Source: Ustulina deusta (taxonomy: Eukaryota; Ascomycota; Sordariomycetes; Xylariales; Xylariaceae). From it: a stretch of DNA of 64,000 nucleotides. Where the stretch lies: the NCBI GenBank assembly GCA_023159155.1, contig JAJNNX010000067.1:204498-268497 (forward strand). Reading direction: 5' to 3'. Each line of letters begins with the position of its first letter. Position 1 is the stretch's first letter. Shown one piece after another: positions 50,901-64,000 of the stretch. The notes under the pieces were generated by a model. That model saw nothing but the letters and a program-made list of their open reading frames with translations, did not search any database and was not told the origin of the DNA. Made by a program: the position numbers and the translations under genes.

Positions 50901-53900
50901 GATCTCGCCCTCTTAACCCCCACCTCTGTCTGTTTTTTCCTTCTCTCTTCCTCTCTTTCTTACAAGTCAACGCCCCTCCTCTTTTCTTCCCTCGCTTGCT
51001 GCCTACTTCTTAATTCCGTCGCAATCTGCTCTATTCGTCGCGACACGTGAACTCCGGGCTTTCGGCGCTATTGAGGGGGGTTGTTCGCTTGCAACGAGTA
51101 ACAGCGTCGTTTTATTAATGGCCCATTCCCAACTCCCCGTGCCGATCGTTACACACCAAGGTGAGTGGCCGTCGGAAATCGAATAATCGACTGTGCCACC
51201 CAACAACCATCCAGATATGTCCAAGTGGCGGCTTGCTGGCGACTTGTTAGGAAGTTCAGTACAGGTGCAGTAGTCCCGTCCTCATGCCGTTGTTGTCGCG
51301 TTGGATGCTGCCTGCCTATGGGTGAGAGGTTCTGATCGCAGGGCACTGCGTACGCGACGAAACAGTCTGTCTCAGCCGTGAGGTGAGGTCCGGTGATCAC
51401 AAGCTCGATGATTTAAGAACCACTTAGAAAGGGACGATTGCATCGACGACACACCAATCTCAGCTACTCTACAAATTGGCGTTACAGCAAGGAGAAATAC
51501 GACGATAGCATCGGTCCCCCTTCGCGTGGACAGCAAAGATTGGCTAGAACGTGGTATTGGAGAGGATGATGCGAATTTTCAATAATTCCATGTCACGATG
51601 GGAAATGCAAAGATAAGGATGAGAAGAAGGGGAAGGGGAGGGGGAATCGGAAAGGGAAATCGGTAGAGCCTTTCCTAGAAGAGAAAGAGGAGAGAGTGTG
51701 TGTGTGTGCGCATGCGTGAGTAAGTGAGTGAGTGAGCGAGTGAGTGGGAATGTGAGTGTGAGTGTGAGCGTTATGCGCAGCCTGCGGAGTGAAGGCAGGC
51801 AGCCAGCCAGCCAGGCCAGCAGGCGGGTGGGTTGGTGATGGTTGAGCGAGCTGTGAGCTGGATGACGACGATTTCGGATTTACGACATGGTGGATTGCTT
51901 GCAGCTTGCAGCAGAGGGCCATTGTCCCGTGTGCTTCTTCTTTTCCTCTCTCCTCCTGCTCGTTCTGGCTAATACTAGATACAACCTAACCTTCCACGCG
52001 TCCTTGCCACCCATGGCTCGATGCGCCTAGTTTTATTATTTCCAAGGTATATGTATGGTGGCTCGTCGATGGATCGTGACAATGACGGAGCCGGCTATGG
52101 CTTGGGCAAATCCCACAGACAGTGCACCCCAAATCCGAAATGGCGGGAAATGGGTCCACGAGAGGCATGCAGGATGGTGAGCGCAAGATATGTACCTAGC
52201 TAGCCTACCTCGCCGACCTAGCCTACATACTACTAGTGCTGTGTAGTAGGTCGGGAGAGGGAACAAGGGTGAGAGGGAGCACATCATGGACCGATGGAGA
52301 AAACGACAGCGCCTTGAAAGCCACGAGGTGGCAGAGAAACAGACACGACCTCCGGTAAGTGATCAATGAAGGAGCCAATAGCTGCACACCGGCATGTACA
52401 GGAACAAGGCGCGGCCCCGTTGCATAATGCCCACCCGCCAATCAGCGCGCGTCCCAGCACTCACCTCCACAACCCCTACCCCGACATCCCTGCTCCCGTA
52501 GATATACAGGCAGCCAATGAAAATACCTGCATGATTTACCCACGCCCAGAAAGGGACTGTGGGGCGAGGGGAGGAGAGCCTGGCGGGCAGTGAGTCGCTG
52601 TGTACAGTCCTGAACACCACCTTACTGGGTACATCACCTGCGATGTGCATCGCAATGTCAAGTTAACGGTGTATTAATAGAGCGGGGGTATGATAGGGAG
52701 ATGTCCAGCTGGAAGTAGCATATGGACTAACTTACTTGAAACGAAGAAACACGTCGGTAGATGGGTTCTGGTTAGTCAGGGTCGAATGCGCTATGTAAGT
52801 AATTGCCATGCAGCCAACAATCAGCATGGGATCAAAGCAAAACAAATGGGAGGGATCCGGTCCAGCCGCATGACAAGCAGAGATCGATTCCACACCTTTC
52901 CTGATTTGGTCCAGGAAATGGGATTCGAGAATCCTTCAAGTCTGGTACGCGAACCTGCCACCCCGAGACACGACAGCCAATCACAGTCCGTTCTCGTTTC
53001 TGTGTATAGAATCAGGGAATCAGGGACCTGTGTAGACGTGTTGTGTTGCCAGGCTCGTGCGGCGTCCGCTCACCGCGCCTCGCCCTCCAACCAGAAGCCA
53101 AGTGTCTAGGTTTCCAGCAAACATGCATGCACGCTTTTTCGTCAAAGGATTTCAAAATCGAGGGTCTGCTACTGCATCAGCTGTACAGTAAGTAATACAG
53201 CGAAAAAAAACTCAACAGTCCATCCCCTTACAGTTCAAAGCTGCGCTCATGTCAGGAATAATATCCTTTTAGCTTTTTTGGATTTTAGCAATCTCATATT
53301 TACCGTGTCAGGGTGGCATCCTGTACACTACTTTCACCCATTCCCCACAACATATATCCCATGTTCTTAAGTGCAGACGGGGAAGTGAACGTGTGACCAA
53401 GGACTGATATTATAATCTTGGACAACTTACCATCTCGCTATGTACGACCACGACCATACCCACTGGAAACTCGAGATCCCGTCCGCTCTTCCATGGATCA
53501 GCCGGTGAGGGGGGAAGCGGTTGCTCACGTGACTAACACTCCTTCTAAAAATGGTGCGTTGACTATTTATCTAGTGTAGTTCGTTGACCGGATGCTGAAA
53601 GCCGCTTTCGGTCTCAGCCAAAAGCTCACGCAAAGACTACCTAGTAGTCACCGACACAATTGTTTCTAAATTATCACCTCATAAGCACACTTTTTTTCTT
53701 TCGCGGCTATGAAGACTTGTCAAAAGATTGAGCATATTGGTCAACTGTATAGGCCCATTACCGAGCTTGCCGCTCTTGCCAATACCTCGTCTTCTCTGTT
53801 TTCAGCTTGGGCAACTCTTTCTCGACACCATCTTTTCCTCTTCCTTTATATCGTATTCTTTTTGCATTCTTTTTCTAATTTCCTATTTTTCATCTATGCT

Positions 53901-55830
53901 GTTCTGTCTCCTATGGCTGCCATACTCACGAAACTCTTAGGCTGGCCTATTAGCACGGAGAATAGCTCGGGCGTATTAGAACTTATAAAATAATCGCGGT
54001 TTGTTTAGTTTTTTTTGCGAAAAACCTAGAAGCTTAAAAGCAACAGAGTTTTTGAAACAAAAATTTCCGGTAGGCGCCCTGTTGCTTCGAAGACATATCA
54101 GTATAATCAGTAACCCCTTTAGAACACCTATTCTGTATTACCTAGAACATAATTGTGTACCTGCACCTTGAAACTACCTATAAACCTAGATAGTTAATGA
54201 GAAACCTCGAGCGCAATATGGATTAATATTTCCATCTTATCGATCTTGTCGAAGGCCCCATGGCCCGTCGCACAACCAACGAGTAGCTAGCTCAATCTCT
54301 ATTTGTATTCGTGATTTATGTCCTCTACCCGCGTCGGCTTCTCTAGGCAGTGCTTTCCACATATCTTCTATAGAAACAGCCGAGTTAACGCCCGGCATAG
54401 TTGAGTACTCCTCGGGTCCGATATTACATAGTTGTTCGCAATAATTCGGAGTTATCCATATCAGCAATAAATAAGTCGCGGATACGCTATATAACATTTC
54501 GCCCTTTGAAAATATCAACTCAGATGTCATCTAGGTCGGCATTAAAAACACAGGTAAAGAAAAATGGAAAAAATGCAGCAGTTCTACATTGATAGCAAAG
54601 TGGACAATGTATATAGGCTTAGTCAATTATATGGGGCACTCCCTTGCCCTTTACTACGGCTATTCCTCCAATTTCTAGCATAAATATGTAAAACCTTAAT
54701 TGGGGGACAAGATGATTATAGCAGAATATAGTTCAATTCGACGCAAGAACTAAGAAAAGAGTGTAATCGTGGCAGTTCTCCGTTCTCCATCGTCTGTACT
54801 TTTTGGTGTTTAACCCACATTTCAACTGGTCCAGCCACAAGGTGGCTATGCCCCCGTCTTCAGCCCCTTCAAGTTCTACTCACTTCAATTACCTGCTAGA
54901 CTAGACTAGCGTTCTTTTTACTGTGCGGTATTTTTTATGATCTAGTGGGAATCACATTTGGCGAGACCGCAACAGATAATACTGCCGACTTCTTGACATG
55001 TAAGACGCTTTATTGTTTTTTTCTGCTGAAGGATTCTGGGGGTTCTATTTATATTACTAAGCAAGACCCGCAGACTATGTCCTTGTCGCTAAACCTCTTT
55101 TAGATACTATCAATGCGAGCAGGATTGCAATGAAGACTCAGAAAGTATGGGGGACGGGCGAAGCAACACTTACAACAGTTTATTACGGGTTTTTTTTCTT
55201 AAACGTTTGATTTCAACGGCGCTACTGCTGCTGAGGTAATCGGCGAGTATATGCGACTGGGCTTGGACCAGTCTGAGGGCCACAAATCCCCTGTTATCCA
55301 AAGCCAGGGAGATATACAATCTTTTCTAGCAACGAAATGACCACTTCTAACCCTACCTTGCACTATCCCTCGGGGAGTTCGTTCGAAAAGATGGGGATTT
55401 GTGACAGCGTTCATGCTCTTCTTGAAGATTTCGGTTGCCCACCATGCTCCAGTACGAAGGCCATCAGATCGTAGGGCGGAGTGACAGCTACGAGGACGGA
55501 GGCTGGCTTGTGTCAGCGAGAATACTCTATTCTCTTTCTAGACGAAGATCAAACTTCTGTGCCATCGCCAGCAGATGATTTCGAGCTTCCCAGGGCGCTC
55601 GCTTATTTACGACTGGTTGACTATGAATAAGACCAGGCATCTCAGCCCAGCCAGAGCGTCCGACCTCATCGACTGTCACACGGATTGATATGCCAAGCCG
55701 CTAGCTATGCTGTTGGTACAATATGCAGGCCCACGGGGGAACAGATAAGCCTTTATTAGAAGGACTAGAGGTCATATGGACTATGCGCATATACAAGGAA
55801 ACTCAATGGTCCTTTGTGTCGATAGAGTTA
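50901..55830. other. INO80 upstream region and right gene-block margin
   Basis: About 4.9 kb with no supported gene. Pyrimidine-rich leader sequence of INO80 lies at about 50901-51000. Open frames at 52690-53109, 53709-53993 and 54237-54530 lack domains. A coding-like but stop-containing minus-strand stretch is at about 55540-55740 (VTVDEVGRSGWAEMPG). Composition grades to the AT block at about 55830. Confidence 0.5.
51690..51770. repeat. (GT)n and (GAGT)n microsatellites
   Basis: GTGTGTGTGTG near 51696, then AGTGAGTGAGTGAG-type and GTGAGT units to about 51770, upstream of INO80. Confidence 0.88.
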
Positions 55831-58800
55831 TAAAATATATTCTAAATAGCCTAAATAGCAAACAAGCATAAATAAGCTATAAAAATCCTAAATTTAAACA
55901 TTTTAAAAAAAAAACTATAAATTTTAAAACTTTTAAAGAATTATTAGCTAAATATAATTAAGTTCTAAACTTATAATATATATTTTTATTATAAATAATT
56001 TTTTATTTATTTTAAAAAAATTTTATAACTTTATAACTATTTTAGCTTAATTTATATTTATTATTAATAATAGTTTATTAGCTTTAAATATATTTTTTAT
56101 ACCTTAGCTATTATTTTATATTATAGTTATTATTAGTAGTATTTTTTTAAACTAAAAAAAAAAATCTAAACAAGATTTTAAACAAAAATTTAAACAAAAT
56201 TTTAAACAAAAATAACCTAAAAAGTATCAAACTATAACTAAACCTTTAAAATAAATTAGTTTAAAGCAGCTTAGCACTACTAATAATAAAAAAACTATTT
56301 TTTATGTTTAATAAAATATAGTTTTTAGCAGTTTTTTATCTAACTTTTCTATTTGTTTTGTTAAAATTTTTTAAAAAATTTTTATTTATTTATTTATTTA
56401 TTTATATTTAAAATATTTTTTTTATTACTATTTAAAAAAATATTTAAATTAATTAATAAATTAATAGTTTACTAGTAATTAAACTATAATATATAAAATA
56501 TATTATTTTTATAATAATATTTCTATTTATAATTAATTTTTTGCTTTTTAATTAAACTTTATATTTTAAAAACTAAACTTAATATATTAAACTTATTAAT
56601 TAATTATATTAATATTATTATTTTATATAATTTTTAAAAATATAATATTATTATAAAAAAATGAATTAAATTAATTAAAACTAATATTATTATTATTAAT
56701 TTATTAAATTAGCTTATAAAATTATATTAATAAATAAATAATTTTTATATAATAATTAATATTTTTACTAATAATATTAAAGCTTTTTATTATTAAAACT
56801 AAAAAAAAATCAAAAAATAATATAAAATTATATATAATTTTTATAATATAATAATATAAATATATTAAGCAAAAATTATTATATTTATAAAACAAATCGA
56901 ATAGTTTTAATAATAAATAAAATAATCTAGTTTTATGTTTTTTTTAAAAATATAAAAAATTATTGCTAAGTTTGCCTAAAATATTTCTATTTAATAAAAA
57001 GCTATTATTAAACTTAAAAAAATAACTTTATAATAATAATAAGTTTTAAAAATATTTTAAAAAAATTATTAATAATATAAAAAGTTTTAAAAAAAAGTAA
57101 TATTATAAAAAAAAACCCCCCTAAATTAATAATCTATTTGTTTAAAAATATTTTAATTTTATTTATAATAAAGCTATCTAAAAATAAATTAAAAATCTTT
57201 AAATATATATTTAAGCTATTTTAAATAAATTTAATACTTAACTAATAACTAACTATAAAATAAATATAAATTTTATTTTAAAATTTATTAAAAAATATAT
57301 AGCTTTTAAGCTTATATTTTTTTTATTAGCTAACTAGGATTCTTTTTATTATAAAAGCTTTTATTTAAATATTTTAGTTTAAAAGCTTAAATAAAAAAAA
57401 TATTAATAAGCAAAGCTTTTTAAAAAGCTTAAACCTATTAAATAAATAAAAAAGCTTATATATAATTTGATTTTATATATATTAAACCTTTTATATCTAA
57501 CAAAAATAAAAAAGCTATATTATTTTATTATTTATTTAAAACTTCTAACTTAAACTTAAAAAATTTAAGTAATAATAATAATAATAGCTTATTAAAACTT
57601 TTATAAAGATTATTACTTTTTTTGTTATAAAGTTTTTAAAAAACTAATAATAATAATAATAATAGGTTATAATCTAATAACTAGCTAATTTAAGCTTTTA
57701 AACGTTTTATTTATTTAGTTTTTTTTATTATAATTAATCTAATATATTTAAATAAACTATTAGTTTATAATAAAGAAAGTTTAGTAAAATTCTAAACCTA
57801 ATAAATAAAAATAAAAATATATTTAAAAATATATAAAAAAAGTTTTTTTAAAAATTATTATTAAATTAATTAAATAAGCTTATTACTAATAAATAAAATA
57901 TAAACTTAGTATAAATAATATATTAAATAAATAAATAAAATAAATTTTATAAATTAATAGCTTAGCTATATATATATATTAAAAAAAAAATTTAAAAATT
58001 ATTTTAAATAATATTAGAACTTTAAAAAAATAACTAGTTTTAAATAAAAAAGAATATAGTTTAATATTTTATAAAGCTTTTTAATTTTAATAAAATTATT
58101 TAATAGTTTAGAACTACTTTTTAAAATTATATAACTAAAACCTTTTTTAATAATATTACTAAATTAGTTTTTTTATTAAAAAAACTTATTAAAAATTAAT
58201 AAAAATTTATTTTAGTTATATAAAAAATAGGCCAAATATATAAAAATATATTAATTAATCCTAGAATATTAAAAAAAAAAAAGCCTATTTTAACAATAGA
58301 ACTTTTAAAATTAGGCTAACCTAACTGTAGCAAAAAAAAACGCTTTAACCTAAACTATAACTAATCTTTAAAAAAAATATATTTAAAAAAACTAATAATA
58401 AAATCAAACTAGACCTTAAAAATAAATAATAAACTTTAGTAATAGTAGTTCTAAAAAAAATAAATTAACTTATTACTAATTAGCAAAAATATAATAAAAT
58501 TAACTACTAATATTATAAATAAAATAATTATAATATTTTTATTTATTTTAATAAAAAAATATTAATAAATAAAACTTATTATTAGTACTTAAGAAAATTT
58601 TTATTACTAAAAAAAAAATAACTAAAAAATAACTTTTTTTAAACTTTATTAAACAAACTAAAATAAATATATTTTTAATAGCTATATTTAAGCTTTTACT
58701 ATAATTTATAAAAATAAATAAGTTTAACTTAGATTTTTAAAAAGCTTTTATACTATATTTTATAAAATCTTAAAGCTAAACTAAAATAATAAATTCTAAG

Positions 58801-61157
58801 TAAGTATAATTAAACAATCTAAAAAAAAACTAATAAATTTAAATAAAAAACCTAATTTAAAACTTAAAATAAAATATTACCTTATAATATATATAATATT
58901 TTTATATAATAATAAAAAATATTTTATTTAAGCGCTACTTAATATTAAAAATTTAATATTAATAATATGTTTTAGTTAAATATAATAATAAAAGTTATTT
59001 TTTATTAAAAAAATATAACTATAATTTATAATAGCTTTTAATACTATATATATATAAAAAACAAATAAATATTATATATAAAAAATAATCTTTAAATATT
59101 AAAAAAACTATTTTATATAATTTAATTTTAAATTAAATAAAATAAATAATAAATATAATATAAAATTTTTTTAATAATAACTAAAATAATATTAACTAGT
59201 ATATTTTTTTAAAAATATTTAAAAAATTACTTTTATTTTAAAATATTATTATAAAAATTATATAAGTTAAGCTATCCTAAACTTAAAAATAACTAAAGTT
59301 ATAATTATTATTTTATAAAAAGCTACTAATATTATTATTATTTAAATTTTTAAAAAATTTTAAGAATTTTTTTTATTATATCTAAAATAGCTATATAATA
59401 GCTATTTAACTATTAGTTATAAAATTATACTATTAATATTATAAAAAATAAAATATTATTATAAGAACTATTATATGCTATAAATATACAAAAATTAAAT
59501 ATTTTAAAACTATAGTTAAAAAAAATATTAAAAACTAGATATATTTAGAAATTTATTTTATTATATAAAGTTTTTTTAATATTTATTAAAAAAAAAAACT
59601 TAAATAATTTTTTATAACTTATAATTAATTATAAAAGCTTAAATAATATAATAATCCTAGTCTAGTACTTAATATTATTAATTATAGAACTACAAGCCTG
59701 CTTTATAATAGTTAAATAGTTTATTAAAATCAACCTGAAATTTAGATTTTTTCTAATATATATTAAAAAAAAAAAAAATAGCATTCTATTGCAAATATAG
59801 CCTTTTTAAATATATAGTTATATTAATAGAACTAATAAACGCTTTAGCAACTTCTTAAACTATAATAAATAATATATTTTATAACCTTATTAATATTAAA
59901 CTTTTTATTTATTTAAATAATTTATTAATTTATGCTAATATATTAAAAAAATATAATTAATTAGTTAAAAAAGTTCTAAAATAATTAATATAATATAACC
60001 TAGCAGTTGCCCTTTAGAAATATAAATAATAAATATAAAAAATAAAGTTCTTAAGCTATATTAATAAATAAAAAATCCTAAACACTCTATAAAAATTATA
60101 ATAGTTTATAAGCTTTGTTAATTTTTATTAATAGTTTATTAAAAAATTTTTAGCAATCATTAAATTTTTTACAAATATTAATAAAAAGAACAAAAAAAAT
60201 AAAAATAAATAAAAATAATAAGTAAAGCTTTTAAAAAACTAAAATACTAATTTATTATAGCCCTTATTTTAATATATTTTAACTCAGAAAAAATTATATA
60301 TATAAAAACTAATATATTAGATTTTGCTTTTAAAGCAGTCCTATTATAAAAAAACTTAAATAAATAACTATATCTAGTTATTTTTTATTTATATAAGTTT
60401 ATACTAATAAAAATAAATTATAAAATCTATAATAAAAAGCTTTTAGTTATAATAGATTTTTTTAATTATTAGTACTAATATTTAAAAAGGACTAAATATA
60501 GGATTAAAATCTATTTAGACTATTAAAACTTTATATATTTTATAACTATAAAAATCTTTAACTATAAACAAGCATAATAAACCTAGCAATTATTTATATA
60601 TTAGTTTATAATTAATTACTAACTAAAACAACTTAATAAAAAAGCTAATATTATATCTAAACTAGCTTAATACTGCCTTAAAAAAAAAAAAACTAATTAA
60701 TAAAAATAGTTTTATAAAATAAATACTTTTTTTTATTTATAAAATATACTATTTCTAGCAGTAGTAGTAGTCCTACTAATATTAAAACAACTATATAGCT
60801 TAATGGTATTATAATAAAATTAAAACTTTGCAAAAAAAGTCCGCTAAGCAGGGAAAAAAGATGCTAAGTATGCTTTATAGCTAAAAAACCCTAATAAAAA
60901 TATTAAAATATAAAACGGTCTATTATATAAAAAAGATTAGCTATAAATACTTACTATTATTTAAAAAAATATAATAAAGTCTAAATATAATATATTAGTA
61001 GTAGAACATATAAAAATATTTATAATACTAATAAAACAAAATCTTATAATATATTTTTTATAAACCGCTATAACTTATAAAATTTTATTATAGCTTATAA
61101 TAGTTAGTTATAATAAACTTTATTATAAATTTATCTTTTTTAAATAGTTATAACTTT
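55831..61157 (+). mobile_element. RIP-decayed Ty3/gypsy element (family distinct from A), 3'-truncated
   Basis: Plus-strand translation through stops shows gypsy pol. RT lies near 59790-60020 (GLTNALATS, then the catalytic YLDD region decayed, LLIYANILKEY, then KKVLKRLIQYNLAVAL). RNase H lies near 60400-60680 (YKIYNKKLLVIIDFF, YLKRTKYRIKIYLDY, then KANIISKLA). An integrase HHCC-like stretch begins near 60820 (GLLYKKD). Glu/Asp codons often read Lys/Asn and Trp codons read stop, as RIP predicts. It is cut at 61157/61158 by a family A LTR. The 5' part, 55831 to about 59600, is too decayed for me to assign, and no LTR was identified. Confidence 0.72.
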
Positions 61158-61391
61158 TGTAACAGTTAGTACAGTCTTGGCAAGACTTGCAAGAACTCTA
61201 GACCTATATAGCAATAAAATAGGAAATCTACGTACGGACCAACTTATAACTCTGCAGCTATACATATAAAGTTTATATTTACCTACTTTATAAACTCTGA
61301 CTTTTTTTTTTTTTTTTTTTTTTTAGCTTAAAGTTTTTATTTATAATATTAATAAACTAGTTATAAAAGCTTTACTTAACTAATTATAACA
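61158..61391 (+). repeat. 5' LTR of family A copy 3
   Basis: Begins TGTAACAGTTAG. It is the least mutated LTR-A at its outer end and heavily AT-converted at its inner end. Confidence 0.88.
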
Positions 61392-62497
61392 CTACTTTAA
61401 GATTACTAATTATTTATTAATAAATATTTAATAAATATATATTTTTTATTTTGTTATAATTAATAAAATATAAATAAACTTTTTTTTTAGTTATATATTT
61501 AATATAAAAAATTATATATTTTATAATATAAATTTAATTTTAATATAACTTTAATAAAACTTTTAATTTTTATATTATTTAAAAATTAATAATTTATAAA
61601 AAACTTAACTTTAAATATTTTTATTTTATTTTTAGTTTTTAAACAATTAAAATAACTCTAATCTTTAAATATAACTAGCTTTTTATTATTAAACAATCTT
61701 AAAATCTTTTTTTTTATAAAAAAACAAAATTAAGCACTAAACTTTTTATAAATGCTTTAAACGAACTAATACTTAAAAAAAATCTAAAAAAAATAAAAAG
61801 TTAGAACTTAAAAAAACAAAATTTAAACTAGAACTAAAACAACTTAAAATAAATAATATATTAAATATTATAACTATATAGGCCTATAATTCTATATTAG
61901 TTCTAATAGAACTTTTTTAATAAAAAAAAATATTAATTTTTTAATATATTTATTTTAATACTTTTAAAAAATAACTATATTTTAATAATAAAAAATATAT
62001 TTAAAAACATTAACTTTAAACTTTTTAATTTTATTACTTTATTTGCTTTTTATTTTATTAGTTTATTTTTTAGCACTTTAAACCTTACTTATACTAAAAA
62101 AACTAAAATATAAAAAACTAATTCTAGTAAGTTTATAAAAAATAAAGCCCTATTTAATAACTAAGTTTATAAATTAATAAAAAAGCTAAATAAAAATATT
62201 ATTATGTTCTAAACTAAAAATAGCTAATTTTAATATATTATAAGCTAATTAAAAAAATATATTAAAAAATTAATAAAAATATATTTTTATTTAACTAAAA
62301 AATTATTTAATAATATTACTAAAATAATTTAAACTTTATTAATAATTTATTATAATTTTAATTAAGTAATTATTATTTATAAAATATTTTAAATTTATAT
62401 ATATAAAACTAATAAAAATATTAATAAATTTATTTTTATATTTAATAGCTTAGTTTAAAAATATTAATTTAATAAGTTATAATAAAAATATAAATTA
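61158..62497 (+). mobile_element. Ty3/gypsy family A copy 3, 5' LTR and 5' internal region
   Basis: The LTR is at 61158-61391. The internal sequence then tracks copy 1 from 4423 to about 5555 and stops abruptly at 62497, where an inverted family A LTR begins. Confidence 0.82.
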
Positions 62498-62733
62498 TGT
62501 TACGATTAGTTAAATAAAGCTTTTATAGCTAGTTTATTAATACTATAGATAAAGATTTTAAGCTAAAAAAAAAAAAAAAAAAAAAAAAAGAAGTTAGAGT
62601 TTATAGGGTGGGTAGATATAAACTTTGTATGTATAGCTATAAAGTTAGGTTGGTCTATATATAGATTTTTATTTTATTGTTATATAGGTCTGGAGTTTTT
62701 ATAAGTTTTGCTAAAACTATACTAACTATTATA
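62498..62733 (-). repeat. 3' LTR of family A copy 4 (inverted)
   Basis: Reverse complement of the other LTR-A copies. It has a longer A tract (the T tract of the LTR) at about 62567-62589. Confidence 0.86.
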
Positions 62734-64000
62734 CTACTTTTTTTAAAACTAAAAGTTTAAATATAGTTTTAATTTAAAATTACTAATAATATTAAGTTTA
62801 TATAGTTTTTTTATATTATATTGCTTTATTATTATTTTTATAATTGTTTATAAACTTATTAATTATTGCTATATATATTTATTTTTATAATTTTATAAAA
62901 AGTTTAAAAACTTTTTTATAAGTTTTATAAAATTAATTAAGTTTGATTAATATATTTTTAAAATTTTAAGCTATATACTAGGTATTATTAAAATTATAGT
63001 TTTTTTAAGCAATTTAGTATTATAATTTTTTGCTTTTTTTATATACTTTTAATTGTTTAATTTGTTTAATTTTAAATTTTGTTTTATTATTAATATTTTT
63101 AGCTAAAAATAATAATTAGATTTATTAAAATAAAAAGTTATTATTTATTTTTTATAATTAGTTAATATAAAATAAGTTTTTTATTTTATAAAAGTTAGGT
63201 AAGTTAAAAACATAGCTAAATTTTTGTTTTTTTAAAATTTTAAAAGGTCCGATTAATTAAAAGTTTAATTTAGTAGTTAGTACTTATGTTATAAAACTTT
63301 TTTTTTTTTTTAAATTTTGTTTTTTATTTTAAAATTTATTAAACGTTTTTTTTTATTAGTTTATAGCTTGTATTGTTTTTATGTAAGGATTATTATATTG
63401 TATGCTATTTTTTAAACGTTTTAGGTTTAGCGGACTAGTTCAAGCGCTTATTGCTTAGTATTAAAATTTGTAATAGTTTTACTAATATTTATTATTAAAA
63501 AGTTTTATGTTTTAACTCCTATTGTTATTTTTAGTAATAATATATTAATTAATAAATATTATAAAAAATTGTATGCAAAGTTTAAAACAAAAACATAAAT
63601 GCTTTAATTATTTTAATATTTATTAATATAAAAACAGAATTATTAGTTTAGTTTTTAATTAGTTAATTTTATTATTTTTTAGGTTTAAAAATAATAAATA
63701 CTACTAAAGCAGTGCTTAGTACTTATAAAACTATTAATTATTACTATAAACTTAAAAATAAATAGTTCTATATTATTTAATATTTATATATCTAGTATAA
63801 TAAAAAATCTATATAGATTTTTATAGTATTATATAGCTAATAATTTTATAATATTTGTTTTTTTATTAAATAAAATTATAATTAAATAGCTAAACTTATT
63901 TATAAATATTTATATATAGTTATAACTTTATTAATTAAATAGTATATATTTGTTATTTACTACTATATATTGCTATATTATAGCTAATATAAATAATAAG
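62498..64000 (-). mobile_element. Ty3/gypsy family A copy 4, inverted, runs off the window
   Basis: Begins with a reverse-complement LTR (62498-62733, TGTTACGATTAG at the edge). It continues as the reverse complement of the 3' internal region of copy 1, from about 10020 back to about 8760. It was inserted into copy 3. Confidence 0.82.

Noticed and set aside
52690..53109. 139-codon plus-strand frame
   Set aside because: No domain, coherent splicing or codon pattern; length is within chance for this composition.
53709..53993. 94-codon frame with a hydrophobic stretch
   Set aside because: The hydrophobicity follows from a T-rich tract; no homologue family recognised.
54237..54530. 97-codon minus-strand frame
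   Set aside because: No domain recognised and no supporting splice or promoter context; could be a relic.
1..64000. CRISPR array, tRNA, rRNA or secondary-metabolite cluster
   Set aside because: No regularly spaced repeats, cloverleaf sequences, rRNA segments or PKS/NRPS-type genes were seen.

Overview
The window is nuclear DNA of a filamentous ascomycete (Pezizomycotina; a Sordariomycete is my best guess, inferred not proven). The reasons are short spliced introns of 49-103 nt with GTAAGT-type donors and CTAAC-type branch sites, fungal ADE8, ARB1 and INO80 orthologues, and two extremely AT-rich blocks made of LTR retrotransposons whose coding sequence has decayed by C-to-T/G-to-A change in the manner of repeat-induced point mutation (RIP). 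It shows an isochore-like layout: AT block (1-20883), ordinary-composition gene block (20884 to about 55830), AT block (about 55831-64000).

Left AT block. Positions 1-1745 hold the decayed 3' end of a Ty3/gypsy chromovirus (integrase tail and chromodomain). Positions 4190-10256 are a full-length Ty3/gypsy element (family A) with about 231-bp LTRs and a 5-bp TTTAA target duplication. Next comes a 5'-truncated second copy of family A (about 10262-20883). It is split by a full-length Ty1/copia element (family B, 11249-18537, about 286-bp LTRs) with a 4-5 bp duplication at the insertion point. The A copy's 3' LTR ends at 20883, exactly where composition becomes normal.

Gene block. From left: an isochorismatase-family hydrolase (+), a 163-bp MITE-like element with 38-bp terminal inverted repeats, a membrane-anchored SGNH hydrolase (-), a secreted GH79 glycosidase (+), fragments of an unknown minus-strand gene with a very acidic ORF, a four-helix membrane protein of unknown function (+), an interrupted Cys-rich probable zinc-binding gene (-), ADE8 (glycinamide ribonucleotide formyltransferase, -), ARB1 (ribosome-biogenesis ABC-F ATPase, +) and INO80 (chromatin-remodelling ATPase, four exons, -). 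ADE8 and ARB1 are divergent; ARB1 and INO80 converge on a microsatellite-rich spacer. The first 16 kb of this block is gene-sparse and carries accessory enzymes; the 37.9-50.9 kb part carries conserved housekeeping genes.

Right AT block. A Ty3/gypsy element of a different family (RT, RNase H and integrase zinc region recognisable between 59.7 and 61.1 kb) is cut at 61158 by the 5' LTR of a third family A copy. That copy is cut at 62498 by an inverted fourth copy that runs off the window.

I found no tRNA, rRNA or CRISPR array, and no gene cluster that I can call a new biological system. The best leads are the Cys-rich gene interrupted by in-frame stops, the unclassified MITE-like element, the nested RIP-decayed retrotransposons, and the accessory enzymes beside the AT block.
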